Source: Trichopria drosophilae
Lineage: Eukaryota > Arthropoda > Insecta > Hymenoptera > Diapriidae
Assembly: GCA_030407085.1 (NCBI GenBank)
Contig: CM059587.1
Coordinates: 103,995,501 to 104,059,500, forward strand
Length of the DNA stretch: 64,000 bases
Direction: 5' to 3'
This document shows, one piece after another, positions 1 through 9,495 of this stretch; the first letter of the stretch is position 1, and each line of letters opens with the position of its first letter. The notes under the pieces were generated by a model that was not told where the DNA came from, ran no database searches, and saw only the letters and a list, made by a program, of their open reading frames with translations. The translations under genes were made by a program, and so were the position numbers.

Positions 1-268
1 TAACTGGGAATAATTTGGATAAATATAAATAACCTTCCCAGCTAGCATTTCAATGTCTTCGAGACGTCTCACTGCTGTCGCAACATTTTTTCTGACGTCT
101 CTTTTTTATCTCAAATCTACGCTGTTTTGCCGTCACCAAGACGTCATAAGTCCTTCATAAAAGTATTTTTTCAGACGTCCTAAAAGTGACAGTCATTTTG
201 AAGACTTTAAAAATTATGTTGCGGCATACTTTTAACGCTTCTACATTTTTGTCTCTATAGTACTTGTA

Positions 269-552
269 CAGTGATCCCCGTCCTAACGCATATGTTTCGT
301 TCCATAAAAAATGGCCGCCCCCGACCAAACGCATATTCTCCCTCAACCCCCACTGCGGCAAAAGTCTTTTTGCATTTCTCCCATTTATCACACTGAGCAT
401 GCGCGCGGATGTATCACTAGCAACCCTAAGCAATTAAGAATCGTGTTGTGTGGAGAGGAACGAAGGGGAATCTATGTATTCGGACGGGTAAGAAATATGC
501 GTTTGGACGGGAATATGCTTTAGGACGGTATGTGTTAGGACGGGGACCACTG
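269..552. mobile_element. pogo/Tigger-like MITE with TA target duplication
   Basis: The left end reads CAGTGATCCCCGTCCTAACG. The complement of the right end (529-552) reads CAGTGGTCCCCGTCCTAACA, so the 24-bp terminal inverted repeat has two mismatches. TA lies immediately outside each end (267-268 and 553-554). A second, inner inverted pair (CCAAACGCATAT near 324-336 and its complement near 490-504) nests inside. CAGT.. ends with a TA duplication are typical of Tc1/mariner-pogo elements. At 284 bp with no transposase it is non-autonomous. Confidence 0.75.
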
Positions 553-672
553 TAATTATAATACATAATAAACATATGATGTATTTATGATGTACCAGAA
601 ATGACAAAGTTTTGAGACGTCTATTGGAATTTTGGAATGTCATACAATTCCCACAAAAACGTTTATCCTTAA

Positions 673-1442
673 CCCTTTCAGTCACAGGCGGACACCAGTG
701 TCCCATCTAGATGCTATCGATTTTTTAAGGTTTATGAACAGATAGTTTTCGATTTCGATGCGGTTTTTTTGTTCCTGGCTTTCCTAAGACTCCAATAAGT
801 GTTAAAAAAAATAATATTGCAAAATTATTTAAAATAATTATTGTTAATAACAAATTAGTACCAAAAAAAGGCATCATTTTCAAAAGAAATTCATGCCAGG
901 AAGAACTAATCGCTATTATTATTTGAAATTTGGTATGCCGGAGTTTTTGATGTCGCTGATTACGAATCCGGTGTCAGATTTTCAAAATTCAAAATGGCGG
1001 ATCCAATATGGCCGACAAAAATGTTGAAAAATTATGATTTTGTCTAATATTTGGTATATAGGGGTTTTGGAGGCAGCTGATTACGAATCCGTTATCAGAT
1101 TTTCAAAATTCAAAATGGCGGATCCAATATAGCAGACAAAAATTTTGAAAAATTATAATTTTGTCTAATATTTGATATATAGGGGTTTTGGAGGCAGCTG
1201 ATTACGAATCCGGTATCAGATTTTCAAAAATAAAAATGGCGGATCCAATATGGCCGACAAAAATTTTGAAAAATTATGATGTCTAATATTCATTATCTTT
1301 CAATTTTTTCGTCGGCCATATTGGATCCGCCATTTTGAATTTTGAAAATCTGACACCGGATTCGTAATCAGCGACCTCAAAAACTCAAGTATATAAAATT
1401 TCAAAAAAATGCAATGGCTGGAAAAATTCGTGACTGAAAGGG
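673..1442. mobile_element. piggyBac-like non-autonomous element with TTAA duplication
   Basis: A perfect 13-bp terminal inverted repeat, CCCTTTCAGTCAC at 673-685 and its complement at 1430-1442, is flanked on both sides by TTAA (669-672 and 1443-1446). CCC(T) ends with a TTAA duplication are the piggyBac signature. A near-palindrome GGACACCAGTGTCC follows the left end. The interior is not coding; it is filled by about 120-bp repeats (described separately). It sits inside the AGACGTC-rich host repeat. Confidence 0.82.
916..1400. repeat. Three direct and one inverted ~120-bp units inside the piggyBac-like element
   Basis: The block GATTACGAATCC followed by a segment with AAAATGGCGGATCCAATATG recurs at 958, 1078 and 1200 (periods 120 and 122). 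A fourth copy lies inverted at about 1310-1375, with GGATTCGTAATC at 1358. The inverted copy makes the last part of the array foldable into a long hairpin. Decayed relatives of the same module occur near 17.2-17.7, 23.2-24.1 and 36.5 kb. Confidence 0.88.
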
Positions 1443-1734
1443 TTAATTGGTCCTGCAAACGACAGTCATTTCTGACTGTATTATAACGTCTCAGCGATGT
1501 AATTAGTAATGTCATCGTGACAGAAAAACGAGATGCCAGCAACGTTTTTCGTACGTCTTAAGGACGTCTCAGGGATGTCATATTGCTAACTGTGACTAAT
1601 TTGCATTGAAAAATATAAATATTAAATAACCTTACCTCTTCGGATGGAGATTCGGAACCGATTTCTTATTCCCATGTAAATTACATACGCACATTACCGG
1701 ATGATACGTAAATTACATTCGAAATTCATAGTCG

Positions 1735-2336
1735 TTCCACGATTCGAGAGATCGATGGTGCCAACACGATAGCTTCTTGTCGATATATATATCGATTTTC
1801 TTCGATATCTTGATGGCAACATTGACGACAGCAGGAGCGTATAGCGATCTGAGACGTGGGGACTTTCTTGTTTTTGCGTTTCCCGCGAGAAGTTTCAGTT
1901 GATATTCGTTTGCGAACAGCCGGCGTGTAATCGCATATAGCGAAATATGGCATCGTCCCAAAGGCGAGAATACTGTCCGAATTACACGTATCGGCGTCGG
2001 TGAAGGGCGCAGGGGGCGACGGGGAACCTCGCATCGACCAGGACGTGGACGAGGACGAGGAGCGACCCGAGGGCGGCCCTGAGCTTTGAGGTTAGAGCAA
2101 CGGGCATCGAAGGTTCTGAAGCCGGAAAACGCGGGAGCCGGGCCTCGATTACGACGCGGTTCACCGTGCGACGATCACCTGGATGTCGACGCGCTTCTGA
2201 AACGTCGACAACGACCATAATGGCTCCTAGTGTTCTCAGGGTGATACGGGAGTGCGCGATGGTCAACCTGGCCGTCTGACGAAGAGTTTCGGATCCACGC
2301 TCGGGAACAACCTGCCGACTCTTACCTCGACCAAAA
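1735..2336 (+). promoter_or_regulatory. Probable promoter and GC-rich 5' leader of Aps
   Basis: Base composition changes sharply from AT-rich repeat DNA to GC-rich DNA from about 1980 up to the Aps start codon, with many CG dinucleotides. Upstream lies a perfect 16-bp palindrome, TCGATATATATATCGA, at 1780-1795. It resembles the TATCGATA (DRE) class of insect housekeeping promoter elements, but the match is loose. The transcription start cannot be fixed from sequence. Long open frames here on the minus strand are by-products of GC-rich composition and are not called. Confidence 0.4.
2220..2279 (+). promoter_or_regulatory. Upstream ORF (19 codons) in the Aps leader
   Basis: ATG at 2220 opens a 19-codon frame (MAPSVLRVIRECAMVNLAV) ending at TGA 2277-2279, 57 nt before the Aps ATG at 2337. 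A still shorter frame (MSTRF) lies at 2183-2200. If the transcript starts upstream of 2180, these uORFs could reduce or regulate Aps translation. Whether they are in the mRNA is unknown. Confidence 0.35.
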
Positions 2337-3071
2337 ATGGTCAAGGAAAAGCCGAATTCCATTCGCATCTACGATTCCGAGGGTTTTCGGCGTAGAGCAG
2401 CTTGCATCTGCGTCAAGAATGATCTCGAAGACGAGGTACGTAGCACAAAACTTGTTTGTAGTTCCAAAAACCAATGTTGTTTTATGCGCAGGTGCTGCTT
2501 GTAACGTCCAGCAGAAGACCCGATAGCTGGATCGTCCCGGGTGGAGGAGTCGAGCCAGATGAGGAGCCGGCGGTGACAGCACTGCGCGAAGTGAGAGAGG
2601 AAGCGGGTGTTCTCGGTCAGTTGGATCGATGTCTCGGAGTCTTTGAGGTGAATATTTCTCCCGAACCGGGTAAACAAGAACCGGTGAAGGTACATGAACC
2701 ACTGATCGTAAAGCCTCGAGCTATCAAGATTATTACTAATCTTTTAGATAACGTCTCTTTATCAATGATTGCAGAACAGCGAACACAAGCACAGGACCCA
2801 AGTGTGGGTAATGAGGGTCACCGAGGAGCTGCCCGAATGGGAAGACTCGCGTGCGATTGGTCGCAAACGCAAGTGGTTCACCATCCAGGAAGCGTTGCTT
2901 CAACTGGCGCAGCACAAGCCGATACAGCGTTCCTACCTGCACAGCCTACGTAACACAAATCCACGGCGGAATAACTCGAGTACGCCATCTCTGCCACATC
3001 ATTCGATCACCCCGATCCAATTGGTCAATAATTCTAGTAGCGCCTCCCCGGTCTTTGGCAAACTCGGCTGA
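2337..3071 (+). CDS. Aps: Diphosphoinositol polyphosphate phosphohydrolase (DIPP/NUDT3 family, Nudix hydrolase), three exons
   Basis: The spliced CDS has exons at 2337-2435, 2492-2647 and 2775-3071. Both introns are phase 0: GTACGT..GCAG (56 nt) and GTGAAT..GCAG (127 nt). The protein is 183 aa, close to the roughly 170-180 aa of animal DIPPs. It starts MVKEKPNSIRIYD. The RRAACICV strand and the substrate-loop segment TSSRRPDSWIVPGGG lead into a complete Nudix box at residues 51-73 (G51, E57, R65-E66, E69-E70, G72), so the metal-binding and catalytic glutamates are intact. After it come the family markers HKHRT (89-93), WEDSRAIGRKRKWF and HKPIQRSYL, then a Ser/Asn-rich tail. By family knowledge the enzyme is cytosolic/nuclear and removes the beta-phosphate of inositol pyrophosphates (InsP7, InsP8) and hydrolyses Ap5A/Ap6A, also polyphosphate in some members. 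The start has an insect-like context (CCAAAAATGG). Exons are much GC-richer than the flanks. It has no gene neighbours here. Confidence 0.96.
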
Positions 3072-3850
3072 ACGAACCTGGACTGTCCTTCGTAAGGATT
3101 ATGATGATCAATAACGATGTATTTTTTTACGTTCAGACTACATTCATTTCGCTTATAATTACCGAAATACGAATTGAAGCAAAGCTACTCATTTGCAACA
3201 TTTAGTTTTTAATACGACGTCAACAGAATTTGCGGTAAAACGGAGAAAAATTGGGCTCGAATAAACGTTTAATAGCTAGGCTTACGAGTACGCAGAACTT
3301 CAGTCGCATTGAGAGTATTCAAAAATTGTCTCAGTCACACATTCGTACTAACTGTGCAAAAGCGTGAAACTGTACACTAAGTATATCCACACATGCTCCC
3401 GCGTATGCAATTGTCGAAATCGACAAACCGACTCGGGAGAGGTTGATTTCCGACTGGAGCATAAGTCGCCATATTTGACGGTTGTCTCCGACGAAAGTAT
3501 AGCGACGAAACGGCTCCAATGACGATTAAAACTCGATTCGATACTTACTTAAACGAGTTTACTATTAAACGTGATGTATATATTTATATTTAATTCCGTT
3601 TTTTGATAAATGAATATATATATATATATAGATATATGATGTACACTTATGAGTGCGAGTCTGATAATTTAGTGAATGATAATGAAAGTACATTTGATAA
3701 CTGAATTTGAGAAGTTTTTATGTTTTTCTTTAAAATCGATATGTTCGTTTCGTTGAAATGCGTTAGACTTGCGTCATTCTGTCAGTTTTGGCCGAGATCA
3801 AGAAGCGATGCAAATTTTTTTAACGATCGCATGAGAATAAATAAACGCAT
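3072..3850 (+). other. Probable 3' UTR of Aps with polyadenylation signals
   Basis: After the TGA the sequence stays moderately complex and free of recognised repeats for about 780 nt, apart from a short (TA)n at 3613-3630. AATAAA hexamers occur at 3260-3265 and, overlapping, at 3836-3841 and 3840-3845. Either could set the cleavage site, and alternative short and long 3' UTRs are possible. This is inference from signals only. Confidence 0.4.
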
Positions 3851-4080
3851 TTGAAAGATTAACATTCGTCTATTTAGTTACGTTCCTACAAAACATTTTT
3901 TTAGAATTGTTTTAGCGAGAAATTAACAATTTTTACATTTAGTCGTTTTTATCCTTGTATTTCATTCGTACAAGTTACGATTTGCAGATAATGGTAAGTA
4001 ATTGTTTATGTTATTTATGATCGTTTATTAAATCGATTAATACATTTTAAATTTATATCGACTGATCTACGTTTAAGATT

Positions 4081-6245
4081 CCGGAAAAAAATGGATTATA
4101 TACAATTATATATAATTATATATAAATTTAGATACAATTATATATAATTATAAATAAATTCAGATACAATTCTATATAATATATAATTATATATGTTTAT
4201 ATACGATTATACATAATTATATACAATTTTTGATACAATTAGATCCAATTATATATAATTATATATGGATTTTGGCCGTATATAAACATATATAATTATA
4301 TATTAGCATATATAATTGTGTATAATTGACTGCTTTGTAAATAATTACCCGGGAAAAAATGGATTATATATAATTATATACAATTAGATCCAATTATATA
4401 TAATTATATATGGATTTTGACCGTATATAATTATATACAAAGCTGTCGATTATATACAATTATATAATTATATATGTTTATATACGATTATATATAATTA
4501 TATATGGATTTTGAGCGTATATAATTATATACAAAGCTGTCGATTATATACAATTATATATGCTAATATATAATTATATATGTTTATATACGATTGTATA
4601 TAATTATGTACGGCCAAAATCCATATATAATTATATATAATTGGGTGTAATTGTATCAAAAATTGTATATAAACATATATAATTATATGTTAGCATATAT
4701 AATTGACTGCTTTGTATATAATTACCCGGGAAAAATGGATTATATACAATTATATATAAATTTAGATACAATTGCATATAATTATATATGTTTATATACG
4801 ATTATAAATAATTATATACAATTTTTGATACAATTAGATCCAATTATATATGGATTTTGGCCGTATATAATTATATATAATCGTATATAAACATATAATT
4901 TTTTATACAATTTAAACCAATTATATATAATTATATACAATTTTTTATGCAATTAGATCCAATTATATATAATTATATATGGATTTTGGCCGTATATAAT
5001 TATATATACAAAGGAGTCAATTATATACAATTATATATGCTAATATATAATTATATATGTTTATATACGATTGTATACAATTATATACGACCAAAATCCA
5101 TATATAATTATATATAATTGGATCTAATTGCATCAAAAATTGTATATAATTATATATAATCGTATATAAACATATATAATTATATGTTAGCATATATAAT
5201 TGACTGCTTTGTATATAATTACCCGGGAAAAAATGGATTATATATAATTATATACAATTTTTGATGCAATTAGATCCAATTATATATAATTATATATGGA
5301 TTTTGTCCGTATATAATTATATACAATCGTATATAAACATATATAATTGACTGCTTTAAAAAGGAAAAAAAAAATATATATTATGTACAATTATATATAA
5401 ATTTAGATGCAATTACATATAATAATATATGTTTATATACGATTGTATATAATTATATACAATTTTTGATACAATTAGATCCAATTATATATGAATTTGG
5501 GCCGTATATAATTATATACAAAGCAGTCAATTATATATGCTAATATATAATTATATATGTTTATATACGGTTGTATATATGGGACGGTAATATATAATTA
5601 TATATTAGCATATATAATTGTATATAATTGACGACTTTGTATATAATTACCCGGGAAAAATGAATTATATATAATTGTATACAATTTTTTAAACAATTGG
5701 TTCCAATTATATATAATTATATATGGATTTTGGCCGTATATAATTATATACAAAGCAGTGAATTATATACAATTATATATAATTATATATGTTTATATAC
5801 GATTGCATATAATTATATACGGCCAAAATTCATATCTAATTATATATAATTGGATCTAATTGTATAAAAAATGGTATATAATTATATATAATCGTATATA
5901 AACAGATATAATTATATATTAGTATATGTAATTGACTGCATTGTATGTAATTACCCGGGAAAAATGAATTACATACAATTATATATAATATTTTTGTACA
6001 ATTAGATCCAATTATATATGGATTTTGGCCGTATATAATTATATATACAAAGGAGTCAATTATATACAATTATATATGCTAATATATAATTATATATGTT
6101 TATATACGATTGCATATAATTATATACGGCCAAAATCCATATATAATTGGATCTAATTGTATAAAAAATGGTATATAATTATATATAATCGTATATAAAC
6201 ATATATAATTATATATAATTGTATATAATCCATTTTTTCCCGGGA
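4081..6245. repeat. Complex AT satellite: TATATAATTATATA words punctuated by CCGGGAAAAAATGG
   Basis: About 2.2 kb is built almost wholly from short AT words, with recurring punctuation: GGATTTTGGCCGTATATA, GATCCAATTATATATA, ACTGCTTTGTATATAATTAC and CCGGGAAAAAATGGATTATA. The last starts units at 4081, 4349, 4726, 5223, 5651 and 5955 (spacings 268-497 bp). An inverted copy at 6224-6245 closes the array, so the whole block is bounded by inverted ends. Each unit contains its own reverse complement and could fold into a long hairpin. The short open frames inside are low-complexity artefacts. Confidence 0.92.
5015..5205. repeat. Representative hairpin unit within the AT satellite
   Basis: The left arm from AGTCAATTATATAC (5015-5087) pairs with the complement of 5141-5205, which ends in AATTGACT. 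Arms are about 65-73 bp with few mismatches and a loop of about 53 nt that contains the GACCAAAATCC and GGATCTAATTG words. The same inverted layout recurs in other units of the array. Confidence 0.75.
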
Positions 6246-7380
6246 TACTTTAGGCAATAAAATAAAGAAATTCTTCGTTAACTAATTCATTTTACGACAA
6301 ATAAAATATTGTCTGGTTGGTATGTAGTACACTTTCTTTTAAATATTCCGATCACTTGTGCGTTATTATGATCTGACATTCAAGAGACGGTTGAAAATTA
6401 CAAAGTTTTGCAGACGAACTGCATAACATTGCCAAGAAATTGACACTATTGTCTTTGAAAAAAACTGCAAGACGTTTCTTAGACCCGATATATATTTCGA
6501 AAGTATTTTTAGATTTTAGGATATAAAAATGAAAAAATTGTAAATTGTTAAAATAGTACATTATTTTAATTGGTATAAAAATGCAAGTTCGATCATTTTT
6601 ATCGCAGTTTTGGTAATTATATTGCAAATACTATTCGGAAACTTGTGTATTAAAAAACATTAAAAATGGATAAAATGTTTATTTCGAATGAGTTGGAGAC
6701 TAATTGTTCCGATTGCTTGGTAAGTAATGAACTAAGCTGTGAAAAGAATTAATTACTTTTGGCAACTAAGTATTAGGAAATCGTAGAATTCAATTTATCA
6801 GTTTCTTATACCAGTTCGATGCTGTTTTTTTGCGAGTCAAATCTGGAAACTTATCAGTTGGGATTAACTTGTGCAGGATTAATTATATTAGGCAACGTAA
6901 TTAAAAAATTACATTGAAAAGAATTTTGTTTGTTATTGACCAATAAATTTGTTAAAAATCCTATTGTAAGTAAACAATTTGATCATTACGATATTAAGAA
7001 TAGTATAACTATTTAATTTACGTTCTTATTATTTTTATAAGAATGAAAAATGGATAAAAAACTTAATTGGTTCTATTACGCCCTCGTATGTTGGGTGTTT
7101 ACAATTATTATTTTTATAAAATTGAAGTATATTCATATTTTATATAACAAGTTTATACGGATTGAGATTTAATATGAATTCGAACCAATTCATTTTAATA
7201 CGTTGGATACATTTATTTTTCATTATAAAGGAGAAATAAAAGAAGATTTTTATGTTCATGACATGCAACGTTTGCATTTACTTTTCATGTTTTTATGCCA
7301 ATTAAATTAACAGTATTTTGTATAATAAATAAAATAAAATAATATAAAATAAAATGCAAAAAGGGTAAGTTGATATTTTT
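6246..7380. other. AT-rich DNA between two satellites, no gene seen
   Basis: Single-copy-looking AT-rich sequence. The longest open frame (6352-6627, minus) is low-complexity and lacks any recognisable motif. No RNA gene, inverted repeat or tandem array was identified. Confidence 0.5.
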
Positions 7381-7405
7381 GTAGGTTATGTTGTTGTCTG
7401 TTGAC

Positions 7406-8800
7406 GATTGGTCGGATCGGATCGAATTAAAATCTAGGGAAATATGGTAAGAAACCGAATTTAACCGGAATAAATCTGGTTCTTTTTTATTTCTTCGGCA
7501 TTATTTATTTTTCATCAGTATGAAAGAAGAATAAAAGAAAATTTATTGTTCATAACGGGTAACGTTTACATTTTGTGAATGTTTGAAAATGCAGAAGGGT
7601 GCAAGTCGCGCAAGTCGATACTTTTGTAGGTTATGTTTTTGTCTATTGATGATTGGTCGGATCGGATCGAATTAAAATCTAGGGAAATATGGTAAGAAAC
7701 CGAATTTAACAGGAATAAATCTGGTTCTTTTTTATTTCTTCGGCATTATTTATTTTTCATCAGTATGAAGGAAGAGTAAATGAACATTTATTGTTCATAA
7801 CAGGTAACGTTTACATTTACTTATTATCATGTTTTTATGCCAATAAAATTTGGTGCATGTTTTAAAATGCAGAAGTCGGCAAGTCGATATTTTTGTAGGT
7901 TATGTTTTTCTCGGTTGATGATTGGTCGGATCGGATCGAATTAAAATCTAGGGAATTATGGTAAGAAACCGAATTTAACCGGAATGAATCTGGTTCTTTT
8001 TTATTTCTTCGGCATTATTTATTTTTCATCAGTATGAAGGAAGAATAAAAGAAAATTTATTGTTGATAACGGGTAACGTTTACATTTACTTATTATCATG
8101 TTTTTATGCTAATGAAATTTTGTGCATGTTTTAAAATGTAGAAGGCGCAAGTCGATATTTTTGTAGGTTATGTTGTTGTCTATTAACGATTGGTCGGATC
8201 GGATCGAATTAAAATCTAGGGAAATATGGTAAGAAACCGAATTTAACAGGAATAAATCTGGTTCTTTTTTATTTCTTCGGCATTATTGATTTTTCATCAG
8301 TATGAAGGAAGAGTAAATGAACATTTATTGTTCATAACAGGTAACGTTTACATTTACTTATTATCATGTTTTTATGCCAATAAAATTTGGTGCATGTTTT
8401 AAAATGCAGAAGTCGGCAAGTCGATATTTTTGTAGGTTATGTGTTTCTCGGTTGATGATTGGTCGGATCGGATCGAATTAAAATCTAGGGAATTATGGTA
8501 AGAAACCGAATTTAACCGGAATGAATCTGGTTCTTTTTTATTTCTTCGGCATTATTTATTTTTCATCAGTATGAAGGAAGAATAAAAGAAAATTTATATA
8601 TGTTCAACACAGGTAATGTTTACATTCGCTTATTATCATGTTTCTAGGCTAACGAATCGTTTGGCATATTTTAAAATGTAAAATAAGTGCAAGTTGATAT
8701 TCTTGTAGGTTATGTTTTTGATAGGTCGGATCGGATTGACTTAAAACCTAGGGCCCCTAGGGAAATATGGTAAGAAACCGAATTTAACCGAAATAATCTG
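7406..8800. repeat. Tandem satellite, ~268-bp monomers in a 537-bp higher-order dimer
   Basis: The segment GATTGGTCGGATCGG starts monomers at 7406, 7651, 7920, 8188 and 8457, with a degenerate sixth near 8720 (spacings 245, 269, 268, 269, ~265). Monomers 2 and 4 share variants (AAATATGG, AACAGGAATAAATC, GAAGAGTAAATGAAC). Monomers 3 and 5 share others (AATTATGG, AACCGGAATGAATC, GAAGAATAAAAG). The repeating unit is therefore a 537-bp A-B dimer present about twice. No coding capacity is seen. Confidence 0.93.
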
Positions 8801-8909
8801 GTTATTTTTTATTTCTAGGGCAATAGGCGTTTTCATTTAAGAATTTAGTTCTTTCGATTCTAGTAATTTCCAGCGCGTTTTATATTGTGTAAAAGTAACT
8901 ATTTACATC

Positions 8910-9495
8910 AGTTCAAAAACCGCTGTGAAGTCAGTCCCTAGGGGAAATTCTTCCGTATGTCAAAATTTTTGTTAGAAATGGAATTTTTTGACGAGAGAGT
9001 GTCTAAGAAAATTCTCCCAATTTGCCACGCCCTACAAACAACAGGCACATATCAAAAACCCGAATTTAAAAAATCGGAATCATTGAAAAATCGACATTTA
9101 AAAAGCCGACACTCAAACGATGACTGTCAAAAAGCCAATGAGTCATAATGCTGTAATATTCCTGAAGACAACAATGTAAGCTTTTTAAATGTCAATTTTT
9201 AAATGTTTTGGATTTTTGAAATTCGGTTTTTTAACATGCACCCCAAACAATCTTTGATATATCTAGCCTAACGCTTAACCGCAGGGTTAAATTAAGCAGG
9301 TTTGTTACTAGATTATGGTACTTCATCCCCTGCCCTATAAAGCAAAAAAACTTCTAAATTTGACATTTTTTGGACGGAGCAAATTGGGAACATTGTTTTG
9401 GATACTTTAGTCGAAAAATTCAATTTCTAACTAAAGTTATGACATCCGAAAGAATTTCCCCTATCGGGCTGGCTTCATAGCAGTAGCTCAAAAAG
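8910..9495. mobile_element. TIR element, ~585 bp, arms ~135 bp
   Basis: The left arm (about 8910-9044), containing GGGGAAATTCTTCCGTATGT, is matched by the complement of about 9355-9492, containing GGGGAAATTCTTTCGGATGT. The match continues through GTTAGAAAT and TTCCCAATTTGC in both arms. The loop holds a run of AAAAATCGACATTTAAAAAG-type words. A 63-codon open frame at 8957-9148 lies across the arm and loop and is taken as chance. Non-autonomous; the family is not recognised. Confidence 0.75.

Larger units (their letters stand above)
40..1600. mobile_element. AGACGTC-rich repeat, host of two nested insertions
   Basis: The sequence outside the two inserted elements (about 40-266, 555-668 and 1447-1600) is dense in the palindrome GACGTC, at 63, 94, 140, 174, 616 and 1563, and in the related AACGTCTCA and GTACGTCTT. 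Both edges carry a TAGCA then AGACGTC arrangement in opposite orientation (about 44-68, and the complement of 1563-1590), which suggests long imperfect terminal inverted repeats. I infer an old non-autonomous element. No coding capacity is seen. The boundaries are approximate and the superfamily is unknown. Confidence 0.5.

Noticed and set aside
1726..2702. Overlapping minus-strand open frames of 102-128 codons opposite the Aps leader and exons
   Set aside because: They run opposite GC-rich leader and true exons, overlap one another in different frames, and have no domain or splice support. They are composition artefacts.
4651..6069. Tyr/Ile/Asn-rich open frames in the AT satellite
   Set aside because: Translation of TATATAATTATATA words; purely repetitive.
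8957..9148. 63-codon frame as a small gene
   Set aside because: It spans the arm and loop of a TIR element and its second half is the AAAAATCGAC word repeat.
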